Of a stretch of DNA of 64,000 nt, positions 37,770-48,000 are shown piece by piece. The stretch covers positions 1 through 64,000 of the forward strand of contig JAIPDI010000011.1 in NCBI GenBank assembly GCA_021737785.1, written 5' to 3'. This stretch comes from Deltaproteobacteria bacterium. Lineage in GTDB: Bacteria; Desulfobacterota; DSM-4660; Desulfatiglandales; Desulfatiglandaceae. A program made the translations under genes and the position numbers. Under the pieces are notes generated by a model. The model was given only the letters and a program-made list of their open reading frames with translations. It was not told where the DNA came from and made no database searches. Position 1 is the stretch's first letter. Every line of letters begins with the position of its first letter.

Positions 37770-37850
37770 GAAAAAAGCGTTCAGCGACAAGGCGGCCTGG
37801 CGGCCGCAAGCAAACAGGTTTCACCTAAGTGCTCTGGGTCATAAGTTCGG
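37770..37850 (-). repeat. Repeat shared with 57000-57045
   Basis: On the minus strand ACTTAGGTGAAACCTGTTTG, followed by TTGCGGCCGCCAGGCCGCCTT, matches 57001-57043 on the plus strand (ACTTGGGTGAAACCTGTTTG, then GCGCGGCCGTCAGACCGCCTT). The GGCGGCC...GGCCGC portion can form a hairpin. Confidence 0.65.
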
Positions 37851-37888
37851 TGACGTATTGCTCAATTGGATCGTATTTTGATATTCGC

Positions 37889-37922
37889 TTGCCTGGATTC
37901 CTGCCTTTGCAGGAATGACCGG
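37889..37922. repeat. GGATTCC...GGAATGAC interspersed hairpin, copy 2
   Basis: CTGGATTCCTGCCTTTGCAG continues as GAATGACCGG; CCTGC pairs with GCAGG. It is the same class as 37547-37613. The whole gap 37367-38136 has no supportable gene; it is filled by these repeats and the activator-site-like inverted repeat. Confidence 0.7.
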
Positions 37923-38136
37923 CAATAATGACCTCTTGTCGTCCCGGCGAAGCTTGTCCCGGACTCCGATACGGGAGCCGGGATCCAGGGTGGCAGGGTA
38001 CGTCATCGCATTTATGCCAACGTGTACTGAGGCCCGGAAGTGTCTTGGACTCCCACGGGCAAACTTCTTCGCACGTTCCAGAGGAGCTACGGACAAATGG
38101 CCCAGGATCTGAGTTCTCCCAGGGTTTCCAGTTTCG

Positions 38137-39288
38137 ATGACAAGTGACAAAGCCAAATACATATTGATAGGGGTAATTATCCTTTTGGCCTTTCTGTGGT
38201 TCAAGAAGGATGACCCCTCTCGTATTTTCGATTCACGGCCGACCGCGCAATCCCTCGACTATAATGTCCCTGATTCCGGTGGGCAATCCAGGCCAGTGGT
38301 GGTCTCTGCGGACGAGAAGATTAATATCGATGTCTTTGAAACGGTCCATCCGGCAGTGGTTAACATCGCCACCACCACCCTCGGCATGAATTTCTGGATG
38401 GAGGTCATTCCACAGCAGGGGCAGGGCTCCGGTTTTGTCATCGACAACCGGGGCTATATCATGACCAACAATCATGTGGTTGCCAATGCCCAGAACATCA
38501 CGGTCACCATGGCCGATGGAAAAAAGATCCAGGCTACCCTGGTGGGCCGGGATCCGGCTTCCGACCTGGCGGTCATCCGGATCCCCTCCCGGGAGGTCCA
38601 CGCCGTGGCCCGGTTGGCGGATTCCGATGGTATCCGCCCGGGGCAGAAGGCGATTGCCATCGGAAATCCCTTCGGGCTGACCCATACCCTCACCACCGGG
38701 ATTGTCAGCGCCCTTCACCGGAGCATCCGGACAGGCGAGGGCACCCAGATGGACGACCTGATACAGACCGATGCGGCCATCAATCCGGGAAATTCAGGGG
38801 GCCCCCTCCTGAATTCCAACGGAGATGTCATCGGGGTCAACACGGCTATTTTCAGCCTCTCCGGCGGATACCAGGGGATCGGTTTCGCCATACCCATTAA
38901 TCTGGCAAAGGAGGTTGCCACCCAATTGATTACCTCGGGGAGGGTGGCGAGGCCATGGCTCGGTATTTCGGGTATCTCCATCACGAACGATATCTCAAAA
39001 GGTCTTGGCCTCAGTGTGCAGGAAGGTGTCCTGGTGGTTCAGGTCATCCGCGGAGGACCTGCTGATCAGGCAGGCCTGAGGGGTGGAAATCGGGAGGTGG
39101 CCATCGGCGGGGTCCGGTTTCATTTAGGGGGCGACATCATCACCGCCATCAATGATCATCCAGTCAGAGGGATGGAACAATTGGTCGAACAGATCAATGG
39201 GATGCGGGTGGGAGAGACCCTGACGCTTCATATTGTAAGGGGTGGCCGTCAACTGGAGATCAGGGTATTGTTATCTGAACGGCCGTGA
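38137..39288 (+). CDS. DegS-like HtrA serine protease, membrane-anchored, one PDZ
   Basis: A 383-residue trypsin-like protease. A single N-terminal membrane helix (YILIGVIILLAFLWF) anchors it facing the periplasm. The triad is His in MTNNHVVAN, Asp in ASDLAVIR and Ser in NPGNSGGPLL. One PDZ domain follows (about residues 275-380). This architecture matches DegS, which starts the envelope-stress cascade by cutting an anti-sigma factor, but no rseA-like gene is nearby. It complements the two-PDZ protease at 9973. Confidence 0.93.
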   Translation: MTSDKAKYILIGVIILLAFLWFKKDDPSRIFDSRPTAQSLDYNVPDSGGQSRPVVVSADEKINIDVFETVHPAVVNIATTTLGMNFWMEVIPQQGQGSGFVIDNRGYIMTNNHVVANAQNITVTMADGKKIQATLVGRDPASDLAVIRIPSREVHAVARLADSDGIRPGQKAIAIGNPFGLTHTLTTGIVSALHRSIRTGEGTQMDDLIQTDAAINPGNSGGPLLNSNGDVIGVNTAIFSLSGGYQGIGFAIPINLAKEVATQLITSGRVARPWLGISGISITNDISKGLGLSVQEGVLVVQVIRGGPADQAGLRGGNREVAIGGVRFHLGGDIITAINDHPVRGMEQLVEQINGMRVGETLTLHIVRGGRQLEIRVLLSERP

Positions 39289-39453
39289 TGGGATGGCTGA
39301 CAGCTGATGGCTGATGGTTTGGCGCTTGAGAATTTGAAACCGGATGGGTGGATGAACAGGACGATCGGGATGAGGGTTTTCTGACCTCCGATTTTCGGCG
39401 CAGCGGAAGATCCCTCGAACCCCAGATAAGAAAGTGAAGCGGCATTCCCGGAT

Positions 39454-40638
39454 ATGGGACCTGAGACAAGAGACAAATCCATCATCCATTTAGATATGGA
39501 TGCCTTTTATCCGGCTGTGGAGATGCGGGATTGTCCTGATTTGAAGGGGAAACCCGTCATTGTGGGGGGCGGCAGAGAAAGGGGCGTGGTGTCGTCCGCC
39601 TCTTATGAGGCCAGGAAATTCGGCGTCCATTCTGCCCAGCCGATGGCCACCGCCATGCGTCTCTGCCCTCATGGAATCTTTCTTCCAGTCAGGATGTCGC
39701 GATACAAAGAGATCTCCACACAGATATTCGAAATCTTCCGCTGTTTCACCCCGTTGGTGGAACCGCTCTCCATAGACGAAGCCTTCCTGGATGTTACCGG
39801 TGCAGAGCGGCTCGCGGGTCTGCCGCAGGAAATCGCCTTAAAGATCAAGCAGAAGGTACTTAAGGAGACCGGCCTAACGGTCTCGGCGGGTGTGGCCCCT
39901 ACCAAATTTGTCGCCAAGATCGCCTCTGACATGGATAAGCCCGACGGATTGACCGTCGTGTCTCCGGAGAGGATCAGAGAATTCCTGGATCCCTTGCCTG
40001 TGAATAAGATGTGGGGGGTAGGAAAGGCCACGCAACAGGTCCTGGACCGGCTGGGGGTGCAGACATTTCAGGACCTAAGGAAGATATCCATCTCTATACT
40101 GGAGAAAACCTTGGGGCGGCACGGCGTCGCCATGCATTATCTCGCCATGGGGATGGATGATCGGGAGGTGACCCCTGAGCGTGAAGTAAAATCCATCGGC
40201 CATGAGGAGACCTTTGACAAGGATATCCTGGACCCGGACAAGGCCAAGGGAGAGATCCTCTCCCTGGCAGGGAGGGTCGCCCGCCGGATGCGTCGCGCGG
40301 GCGTCAGAGGACAGACCGTTTCGCTGAAGGTGAAATACGCCGATTTTAAACAGATTACCCGGGCCTTAACCCTTCCTGAACCGGTGGATGACAGCGCAGA
40401 GATATATGCCGCGGCCTGCCGTCTACTCGGAAAAACCGAGGTGGGTAGAAGGCCCATACGCCTTATCGGCGTCTCCCTGAGCCAGCTGACCTCCCCTGAA
40501 GACGATCCTCAACTTTCTCTCTTCAGCCGGGATAGGGCATCCCTCAAGCGAAAGGAATTGAACACGGCCCTGGACCGGATCTGTGACAAATTCGGCGAAA
40601 AGGGCATCCGGCCCGGAACGCTTGTGTCCAAGACATGA
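39454..40638 (+). CDS. dinB: DNA polymerase IV (Y family)
   Basis: Error-prone translesion polymerase. The 394-residue protein has the first metal site HLDMDAFYPAVE, the second LSIDEAFLDVT, the finger motif SYEARKFGV, helix-hairpin-helix and little-finger domains, and a clamp-binding QLSLF near residues 346-350. Oddly, the residue next to the steric-gate tyrosine (Tyr19) is proline (Pro20), where Ala or Ser is usual. No LexA box was recognised upstream. It is followed by the convergent GNAT gene. Confidence 0.96.
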   Translation: MGPETRDKSIIHLDMDAFYPAVEMRDCPDLKGKPVIVGGGRERGVVSSASYEARKFGVHSAQPMATAMRLCPHGIFLPVRMSRYKEISTQIFEIFRCFTPLVEPLSIDEAFLDVTGAERLAGLPQEIALKIKQKVLKETGLTVSAGVAPTKFVAKIASDMDKPDGLTVVSPERIREFLDPLPVNKMWGVGKATQQVLDRLGVQTFQDLRKISISILEKTLGRHGVAMHYLAMGMDDREVTPEREVKSIGHEETFDKDILDPDKAKGEILSLAGRVARRMRRAGVRGQTVSLKVKYADFKQITRALTLPEPVDDSAEIYAAACRLLGKTEVGRRPIRLIGVSLSQLTSPEDDPQLSLFSRDRASLKRKELNTALDRICDKFGEKGIRPGTLVSKT

Positions 40639-40794
40639 TGCGGGATGTTGGATTCAGGATACTGTTGTTGGATGCCGGTTGATAAGCTGACAAGTGAAGA
40701 TGGGTAAGCGCGGCTGCGGGACTCAACAGCTTAATTTCGCTTCCAGCCGGACTCAGCTGTATTGCCTGGTGCTCCCGGGTCTCGCGACTGGGCC

Positions 40795-41412
40795 TCAGGT
40801 TTTTAATTCTTTCTCCATTACCAGCGCATCCTGACCTTCCGGGTAAAAGGCGGTTTTGATTCCGCACGCCACGAAACCGTGTTTGCGGAAAAGCGCCTGG
40901 CCCGAGAGATTATCCACGGCGGTGTGAAGGACCATCCTTTCCACATGCCGTTCCTTGGCCTTTCTGATGGTTTCTGCCAGGAGGCGATCCCCCACGCCGT
41001 GATTTCGCCCCCAAGGTTCCACCGCAATGGCCAGGAGTTCAGATACCCGGGGTGAAGCGGCTTGGCCCATGATTCTTTCCAGCATTGCGTACCCTGCAAT
41101 CTTCCTTCCCAGAACAGCCACCATTGTGGCGCCGATGCCTGAGAGGAACCAGTTCGGCAGGAGTGTTTCATAGGGACCATATTGCTGGAAGGCCTTTCGG
41201 CTTAAGTTCCGGATAAACTCCGCGTCCGATACCTCGGCCGGCCGGATGGCGATTCGAGTCTTGAAAGGGCCCTGCTTTCCGCGATGCAAGGATTTCGAAG
41301 CGGGCCGTCCCCCCTCAACCGCACTCGTTGAGGGCCTGCTCCTGACCTGCCTCAGCCGATCCACCCTTTTCTGCTCGCCATATTTTCCGAACCTTCCGGG
41401 ATTGCCCATGAT
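40795..41412 (-). CDS. GNAT family N-acetyltransferase (RimI-like)
   Basis: The 205-residue reading from ATG 41412 has a basic, low-complexity first 55 residues, then a GNAT fold. The GNAT part begins IAIRPAEVSDAEFIRNLS, has the acetyl-CoA loop GRNHGVGDRLL, and ends with a RimI-like LFRKHGFVACGIKTAFY. The true start may be later (near Met or Leu at the domain edge), as no Shine-Dalgarno serves 41412 and the frame runs farther upstream through A/T-rich repeat sequence. The substrate is unknown. Confidence 0.8.
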   Translation of the reverse strand: MMGNPGRFGKYGEQKRVDRLRQVRSRPSTSAVEGGRPASKSLHRGKQGPFKTRIAIRPAEVSDAEFIRNLSRKAFQQYGPYETLLPNWFLSGIGATMVAVLGRKIAGYAMLERIMGQAASPRVSELLAIAVEPWGRNHGVGDRLLAETIRKAKERHVERMVLHTAVDNLSGQALFRKHGFVACGIKTAFYPEGQDALVMEKELKT

Positions 41413-41619
41413 GTTGAATTGAAGAATGAAAATTGAGGATTGAAAATTGAAAAAGACCGGAAAAATGCATGTGAACATGACAGAAATCCACAATTGCAGC
41501 CTATCATTTTGAGTTATTCGAATTGCATTGTGTTTATGAGTTCTACTCCTCCACGGTTTCTCATGACCCACTCCTTAAGTGATATCCACACACGTGGTAA
41601 AATATTCAATATGCCTTCT

Positions 41620-42693
41620 TCACTTTTCAATTTTCTGGTTCGTCCGGGTCAGGTTTTTCCAAAACCTGCCGTGAACCTTGACCGCCCTCCCCACGATCCC
41701 CTCAATACTTTCCTCTTCCGAGGGAGTCAGGGCCTGTTGCGCGAGGGGGTCTGAAATCCCGGCCATTTCCCTGATCACTGCCTTTACCGAGCTGCTGAGC
41801 CCTTTCAGTTCATATCCTCCTTCCAGGGTCATGACCACCCTGCCGGCGCAACAGGCATCGGCAATCCCCATGATGATTCGCGTTAACCCTGCAAACCCAT
41901 TCGATGTCACCCGCATGCCCCCCAACGGATCATCGGCATGGATATCAAACCCCGCCGACACCAGGATCAGGTCCGGATCGAACTCCAGTGCGATTGGTTT
42001 TAATATTCGCTCGAACACGGCGATGTATTCCCCGTCGCCTTTGCCCGGAGAAAGGGGGACATTCACGGTAAATCCTTCGCCGCTTCCCCTTCCGATCTGT
42101 TCGGACGCACCGCTCCCCGGATAATAGGGATACTGATGGGTTGAAAAGTAGAGGTTGGTGGGATCCTCCTCAAAGGAATGCTGGGTTCCATTGCCGTGAT
42201 GAAGATCCCAGTCCACCACGAGCACCCGTTTAATGCCATGGGATATCTGGGCATGCCTGGCCCCCACCGCCAGATTGTTGAAGAGGCAAAAGCCCATGCC
42301 CCTGCTGTGCTCAGCATGGTGGCCCGGCGGCCTGACAAGGGTAAAGGCGTTGTCTATCTCTCCGGATAGAACGGCAGATATTGCATCGCACATGCCCCCG
42401 GCGGCCAGGAGCGCGGCCTCGCAGGATCCTTCTGAGACCGCCGTATCCGGATCCAGAGACCGGTATCCCTTTCCGGCGGTGGCCAGGATCATGTCCACAT
42501 GCCGGGTGGAGTGTATCCGCAGGAGTTCCTCCTTGGTGGCCCGCCTCGCAGGTAAATTCAGGAATATGCCCGCCATCTCAGGGTGTTCCAGCATGGCGTA
42601 GATGGCTTTCAACCGTTCGGGGCTCTCCGGATGCCATTTCCCCGGCAGATGATTCAGGTACCTTTCGTCCTTTACAATAGCAGTTTTGCGCAT
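41620..42693 (-). CDS. Histone deacetylase/AcuC/AphA family amidohydrolase
   Basis: Zinc-dependent deacetylase of 357 residues. Ligands and catalytic residues are visible: RPPGHHAEHSRGMGFC (tandem His), VVDWDLHHGNGT (Asp, His), SAGFDIHADDP (Asp), and the C-terminal GGYELKG (Tyr). Bacterial members remove acetyl groups from proteins (AcuC) or polyamines. Its neighbour upstream on the chromosome is a GNAT acetyltransferase on the same strand, though not adjacent enough to prove an operon. The start at 42693 fits the family N-terminus. Confidence 0.94.
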   Translation of the reverse strand: MRKTAIVKDERYLNHLPGKWHPESPERLKAIYAMLEHPEMAGIFLNLPARRATKEELLRIHSTRHVDMILATAGKGYRSLDPDTAVSEGSCEAALLAAGGMCDAISAVLSGEIDNAFTLVRPPGHHAEHSRGMGFCLFNNLAVGARHAQISHGIKRVLVVDWDLHHGNGTQHSFEEDPTNLYFSTHQYPYYPGSGASEQIGRGSGEGFTVNVPLSPGKGDGEYIAVFERILKPIALEFDPDLILVSAGFDIHADDPLGGMRVTSNGFAGLTRIIMGIADACCAGRVVMTLEGGYELKGLSSSVKAVIREMAGISDPLAQQALTPSEEESIEGIVGRAVKVHGRFWKNLTRTNQKIEK

Positions 42694-42919
42694 TCTGACA
42701 ATCCCTTCAAGTCACGTTTCCTCATATTGACGGTTCCGACAGATACGGCAGTAACATAGGACATGATACCCCCAGCCGCACCCGTCAACAGGTTCAAGAA
42801 AGTACCCTATCCAAAAACTTTAGGGAAAAGGCCGTATGAAGTCAACAGGGAAGTTGTCGTTTGAACCTCTGTCGGAGCCCAGCATGCCCGCGTCAATAGC
42901 TGGTCGACGCTATTCAAAA

Positions 42920-42948
42920 TTGACATGACACTCCTTTTAATCTATTTT
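42920..42948 (+). promoter_or_regulatory. Promoter of the zinc-ribbon gene
   Basis: TTGACA (42920-42925), 17-bp spacer, TATTTT (42943-42948), 58 bp ahead of the ATG at 43007. The remainder of the 42694-43006 gap shows nothing else. Confidence 0.6.
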
Positions 42949-43006
42949 AAGGTTCTGGAACTTGGAATCGGTCATCAATCACAGGAAAAAATGGAGGTAA
43001 CAGGCA

Positions 43007-43312
43007 ATGGCTTACGAACCATCGGATAGAGAAGATGAGTATTTTATGAAACTGGATCAGGAACGGATGGCCAAGATACGTTCCGAACTGGACCGGCAAC
43101 GACAAGAAGAATCCAAGCTGCATCGTAAAGATGCCCACTGGATGAAGTGCCCCAAATGCGGGCACGACTTGGAGGAAATCAATTATCAGAATGTGATGGT
43201 GGATCGATGCCGGAACTGCAAAGGGGTCTGGCTGGATCACGGTGAGCTGGAACTCCTGGGCAAGGGCGATGCAAAGGTAACCAAGGGCTTCCTGCAGAAG
43301 GTCTTCGGTTAA
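43007..43312 (+). CDS. TFIIB-type zinc-ribbon protein
   Basis: A 101-residue protein. A charged helix (residues 1-45) precedes a zinc ribbon with MKCPKCGHDL and DRCRNCKGVWLDHGELELL, the zf-TFIIB family pattern. Function is unknown. GGAGGTAACAGG precedes the ATG. It is followed by a 13-bp-stem hairpin at 43334-43378. Confidence 0.9.
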   Translation: MAYEPSDREDEYFMKLDQERMAKIRSELDRQRQEESKLHRKDAHWMKCPKCGHDLEEINYQNVMVDRCRNCKGVWLDHGELELLGKGDAKVTKGFLQKVFG

Positions 43313-43333
43313 TGTATCGAGCGCTTTTTGACT

Positions 43334-43378
43334 GCTTGCCTCCAAACCCGCATACCTTTGCCGGATTTGGAGGTAAGC
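43334..43378 (+). terminator. Long hairpin 3' of the zinc-ribbon gene
   Basis: GCTTGCCTCCAAA (43334-43346) pairs with TTTGGAGGTAAGC (43366-43378) over 13 bp with one G-T pair; the loop is 19 nt. It starts 22 bp after the stop. No T-tract follows, so it may be an mRNA end stabiliser rather than a strict intrinsic terminator. Confidence 0.5.
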
Positions 43379-44015
43379 ATCTGAGTTCTACCACCTATTC
43401 CTTACCGGAATCCAACAGCACCTATCGCCCACGCTTCGCTCCCCAGTTTTTCAAACATGAGCCGCTCTACCGAATTGCCCTATGTTGGGCCAGGTTTCCG
43501 TTTATTTTTTTACCAACCTTATCCTTCAATGGTCACGGAATCGTATCCATGGCAGCGAATGCTGGTTCATGAAGGGGGATCAGGATATCCCCTGCCGTCT
43601 TCACGTCATACGGATTTTACCCACTGGCAGCAATTGCATCCATGGGGATACTGATCTGGCCATCAACATCTCTTGCGCCAGTTCCCTTGACTACAATCGC
43701 ACCTTCACATTGAATCACATGCCCCACCCAGGGGATCCCTGTCTCCACGTCCAGTCCCTTGCCGGACCCAGGCCCCCATTTGAGGCCCGTGACGTCCGGG
43801 TATTCTCCCGCAAAACAAGATGGTCACATTTTATTTGACACCCAAGGCCGCTTCACCCATACTCCAAACAGAAAAAGCAAGGTTATATCCGGTGATCACC
43901 CTGCGAGGTGTTACATCCAACACGCCGAGGAGCGAAGACCGAGGCGTATTTCTTCATGTGCCGCAGGGAGGAGCAAAGCGATTAGGATATCCGGAGAATG
44001 AACGAGGAGGGCCGT
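43379..44015. other. Gene-poor stretch with possible decayed coding sequence and structured leader
   Basis: No intact gene is supported. On the minus strand 43823-43620 reads 68 codons of protein-like sequence (PSCFAGEYPDVTGLK...DAIAASG), closed by TAA and followed in frame by 26 more sense codons before the next stop. This may be a decayed gene, but open stretches of this length are common by chance here. Nearer the next gene, 43885-43990 contains nested complementary arms: ATATCC/GGATAT, CCCTGCG/CGCAGGG and the hairpin GTGTT-ACATCC-AACAC. Confidence 0.35.
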
Positions 44016-45014
44016 GTGATCAAGAAAGGCGCCGTGGCGCTGACTCTTTTTGCCGTCATGCTTGTCGGCATGGTCGGGTGCAGCCGAAACGAGGATCCGA
44101 AGCCCCTTGAGAAACTCACCCTTGCCGTGACGCCCTGGCCCGCTTCCGCGCCTCTGTATGTTGCGCACGAGAGGGGCTATTTCAGGGACGAAGGGCTCGA
44201 TGTAACCCTCCATCCCTATGTATCGGGGCACCTTGGGCTGGATGCGGTGCTCGCGGGGAAGGCGGAACTCGCCACGGCCGGTGAAACACCGATCGCCCTG
44301 GCCGCCATGGAAGGAAAGCCGCTTTCGGTGGCCGCCACGGTTTGCGAAATCGATCGGGCGATCCTGATCATCGCGAGGAAGGACAGGGGCATTTCCAAAC
44401 CCTGTGATCTCAGGGGGAGGAGAGTCGGCGTGGTGGAGGGCACGACCGCACATTTTTTCCTCCACATCTACCTGATTACCTCCCATGTGGATCCGAATGA
44501 CATCATAATGGTTCCCATTGCGGCAGACAGGGTGGTCGATGTCTTGCTGAACGGGGAGGTTGATGCGGTCAGCACCTGGACGCCTCACACCATCATGCTC
44601 CTGGACAGGCTTGGGAGCAATGCCCTCGTGCTTCACGACGCGAACATTTACACCATGACATGGAATCTTGTGGCTGCCCAGGATTTCGTCAAGACACATC
44701 CCGGGCGGATCGTGAAGTTCCTTCGGGCCGTGGTGACGGCAAATGAATTTATCGCAGAAAAACCGGAAGAGGCCATGGCCGTGGTCGCCGCGGCCATCGG
44801 TGCAGAAAGCCCCCTGTTCGAGAAGGAATGGAAGGACTTCAAGTTTGTCACCGTGCTGGAACAGAGTCTGATCGTGAATCTGGAAGATCAGGCGCGTTGG
44901 TTCAGGAAGAGAAGTTCCAGCAAGCGCACGACGCCTCCCGACTTCACATATTTCATCCATACCGACGGCCTGAAGGCAGTGCGACCTGAAGCGGTCGGGA
45001 TCACCGGCACATAG
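44016..45014 (+). CDS. NMT1/SsuA-type substrate-binding lipoprotein, no transporter partner
   Basis: A periplasmic solute-binding protein. The GTG at 44016 with GAGGAGG 5 bases upstream is the likely start (332 residues); ATG 43998 adds six residues but has poor spacing. The lipobox VGMVGCS predicts a lipid-anchored protein. The fold signature runs from LTLAVTPWPASAPLYVAHERGYF through GTTAHFFLHIYL, as in binding proteins for sulfonates, nitrate or thiamine precursors. No ABC permease or ATPase is adjacent. Instead, a sensor kinase gene starts 9 bp downstream, so the protein probably delivers a bound ligand signal to that sensor. The ligand cannot be deduced. Confidence 0.9.
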   Translation: MIKKGAVALTLFAVMLVGMVGCSRNEDPKPLEKLTLAVTPWPASAPLYVAHERGYFRDEGLDVTLHPYVSGHLGLDAVLAGKAELATAGETPIALAAMEGKPLSVAATVCEIDRAILIIARKDRGISKPCDLRGRRVGVVEGTTAHFFLHIYLITSHVDPNDIIMVPIAADRVVDVLLNGEVDAVSTWTPHTIMLLDRLGSNALVLHDANIYTMTWNLVAAQDFVKTHPGRIVKFLRAVVTANEFIAEKPEEAMAVVAAAIGAESPLFEKEWKDFKFVTVLEQSLIVNLEDQARWFRKRSSSKRTTPPDFTYFIHTDGLKAVRPEAVGITGT

Positions 45015-45023
45015 GGGACGGTA

Positions 45024-48000
45024 ATGAATATCGGCTCCAAATTGAAGCTTGCGGCCCTGGTTCCCTTGCTCGTGTCCCTGGTCACCGGCCTTGCGCTCCT
45101 CTTCTCCTACAGGGCAATAGATCGGGCCTGGGATGAGGGCCAAAGGACCAAGCAACTCATGAACAGCATGAATGAGTTGAACAGCCTGGCCAGGTACTAC
45201 ATGCTCTATCCCGAGAATCGACCCAAGCGGCAATTCCTCAGCGAATACGATTCCATGACCGAAATCATCGCCTCCCTCCAATTTCGGGACAAGGTCCAGC
45301 AGGGGCTCCTGCAAGGCATTCGGGACAATAGCGAATCCGTGAGGAAGGCATTCCTCAGGCTGGTTGCCGTCTACGAACGACCCGCCCCGGCCGAGCGCTA
45401 TGCCCTGTCCAGGGAAGCGGAGGAGCGGTTGATCGGGCGGATACTGACAAGGGCGCGTGACGTGCTGTCCGATGCACTGCGGCTCGAAGCCCTGATCGAT
45501 GGCGAGATAGCGAATACCCAGCGAAGGGTGAGTTGGCTTGTTATTTTCATTCTCGTGACCACAGGCGTTCCCCTCACCGTTGTTCTGATCCGGACCATGA
45601 AAGGCATTACTGCGTCGCTCGCGACCGTGAGACAGGGAACCGAGGCCGTCGGCGCCGGTCATCTCGATCACAGGATCGGCATGGCGGATAGGGATGAGAT
45701 CGGGGAACTCTCCTGCGCCTTTGACCGCATGACGGACCGCTTGAGGAATACTACGGTTTCCAGAGACAGACTCCGCAAAGAGGTGGAAGAGCGAAAGGGG
45801 GCCGAAGAAGATGCGCGCCGGCAGGGAGAGTGGCTGCGGGTCACCCTCAGCAGCATCGGCGACGCGGTAATCGCCACGGACATCCAGGGCCGGATCAGCT
45901 TCCTCAATCCCGGCGCCGTAAGCCTGACGGGCTGGCAACTCGAAGAGGCCAAGGGCCGGTCGATCCAGGGCATCTTCCGGATCATCAACGAAAAGACCCG
46001 CAGCCCGGCCGAGGACATTGTGAACCGCGTGTTGCGCGAGGGGAACGTCGTCAACCTGGTCAATCATACCGCCCTTATTCACCGTGATGGCCGCGAAATC
46101 CCCATCGAGGACAGCGCGGCCCCGATTCGGGATGCCGAAGGAAAAACAGCAGGGGTGGTAATCGTCTTTCATGATGTCACGGAGAAGCGCCGGGCACAGG
46201 GAGAGATCCTGGAGGCGGCGGAGAAGTTCCGCATCGTGGCGGATTTCACTCAGGACTGGGAGCACTGGCGCAGCCCGGAAAATCGCTTTCTCTATGTCTC
46301 ACCCTCGTGCGAGCGTATTTCCGGCTACGCGCCGGAGGAGTTCATCCAGGATCCGGATCTCTATTCCAGGATCATTCATCCGGACGACCGGGAACGCGTT
46401 GAGGCGCATCTGCATGGAGAGCAGTTCCGTGGGGAAACACGTGAACTGGAATTCCGTATCCTGCACCGTGACGGCAGGATACGTTGGATCGGTCATGTTT
46501 GTCAGGCCGTCCTGGACCCACAAGGCGCTTTTCAGGGGCGTCGGGGTTCCGAGCGTGACATCACCGACAGAAAACAGGCTGAGGCGGCCACCCAAGAAGC
46601 CAGGAAGTCTCTGGAAAGGGAGAAGCAGATTCTTCAGTCGGTCATGGACGGGGCAGAAAACATCCACCTCACCTACCTGGACCGGGACTTTAACTTTGTG
46701 CGCGTGAACCGGGTGTACGCCCGGACGTGTGGGTATACGGCCGAGGACCTGATCGGGAAGAACCACTTCACCCTTTTCCCCCATGAAGAGAACGAGGCGA
46801 TCTTCGTCCGCGTGCGGGAGACGGGCGTACCGGCGATCTTCCATGATAAACCCTTTGTCTTTCCGGACCAGCCAGAGAGGGGAACTACCTACTGGGACTG
46901 GAGTCTTCTGCCGGTGAAGGACCCTTTCGGTGACGTACAAGGCTTTGTGTTTTCTCTTGTTGAAACGACCGAGCGGAGGCGGGCCGAGGACGCACTCAAA
47001 GAGAGCGAGGCCCGGCTCCGCCTTCAGATGGAACGGATGCCTATCGGGTGTATCCTCTATGACGAGAAGTTCCACTTTGCCCAAATGAACCCCGCTGCGG
47101 AGCGGATTTTCGGTTTCCGTGGAGGAGAACTCATCGGACGCCATGCGCAGGTCATCGTGCCGGCCGATGCCCAGCCCCACGTGGAGGGAATTCTCCATCG
47201 CATCGCCGAAGGCGACATGACCGCTCACAGTGTGAACGAGAACCTCACCCGGGACGGCAGGATCATTCTCTGCGATTGGCTGAATACGCCCCTGAGGGAT
47301 GCAGGAGGCCGCTTTACCGGGGTTCTCTCCATGGTCCAGGACGTCACTGAGAAAAAGCAGGCAGAGGAAGACCTGCGGCAGCGAACCCTGGAACTTCAGC
47401 AACTGAACAATACGCTGGAGCGGCGGGTGGAGGATCGGACCGCAGAACTTGCCATCATCAACAAGGACCTGGAAGAAGAAATTGCCGAGCGGAATCGGGC
47501 CGAAGAGGCGGCGAGAACGGAACGCCGTCGGCTCTACGAGGTCCTGGAGACGCTGCCGGCCTACGTGGTGCTCCTGACCCCGGATTATCAGGTACCCTTT
47601 GCCAATCGTTTCTTCAGGGAACGTTTCGGAGAGTCCAATGGACTGCGGTGTTTCGAGTTCCTGTTCGGCCGAAAGGAGGCGTGCGAGAATTGTGAGACAT
47701 ATTCTGCCATGAAGACCCATGCCCCCCATCATTGGGAGTGGGCCGGACCGGACGGTCGCATTTACGAGGTATCCGACTTTCCCTTCACCGACACGGACGG
47801 TTCCACCCTCATCCTGGAGATGGGCATCGATATCACGGAGCGCAAGCGGGCAGAGGAGCGGTTGAAGGCTGCCTCCTTGTATGCCAGAAGTCTCATTGAA
47901 GTGAGTCTCGATCCATTGGTCACCATCAGCAGGGATGGAAAGATCCTGGATGTGAACAGGGCCACGGAACTTGTTACCGGAGTTGTCCGTGAACGGCTCA

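Noticed and set aside
37839-38204. 121-codon minus-strand frame with LPVIPAKAGIQ
   Set aside because: The string comes from translating the GGATTCC...GGAATGAC interspersed hairpin; no other protein features.
43911-46265. 784-codon minus-strand open frame
   Set aside because: It is antisense to the binding-protein and kinase genes and has no recognisable domain.
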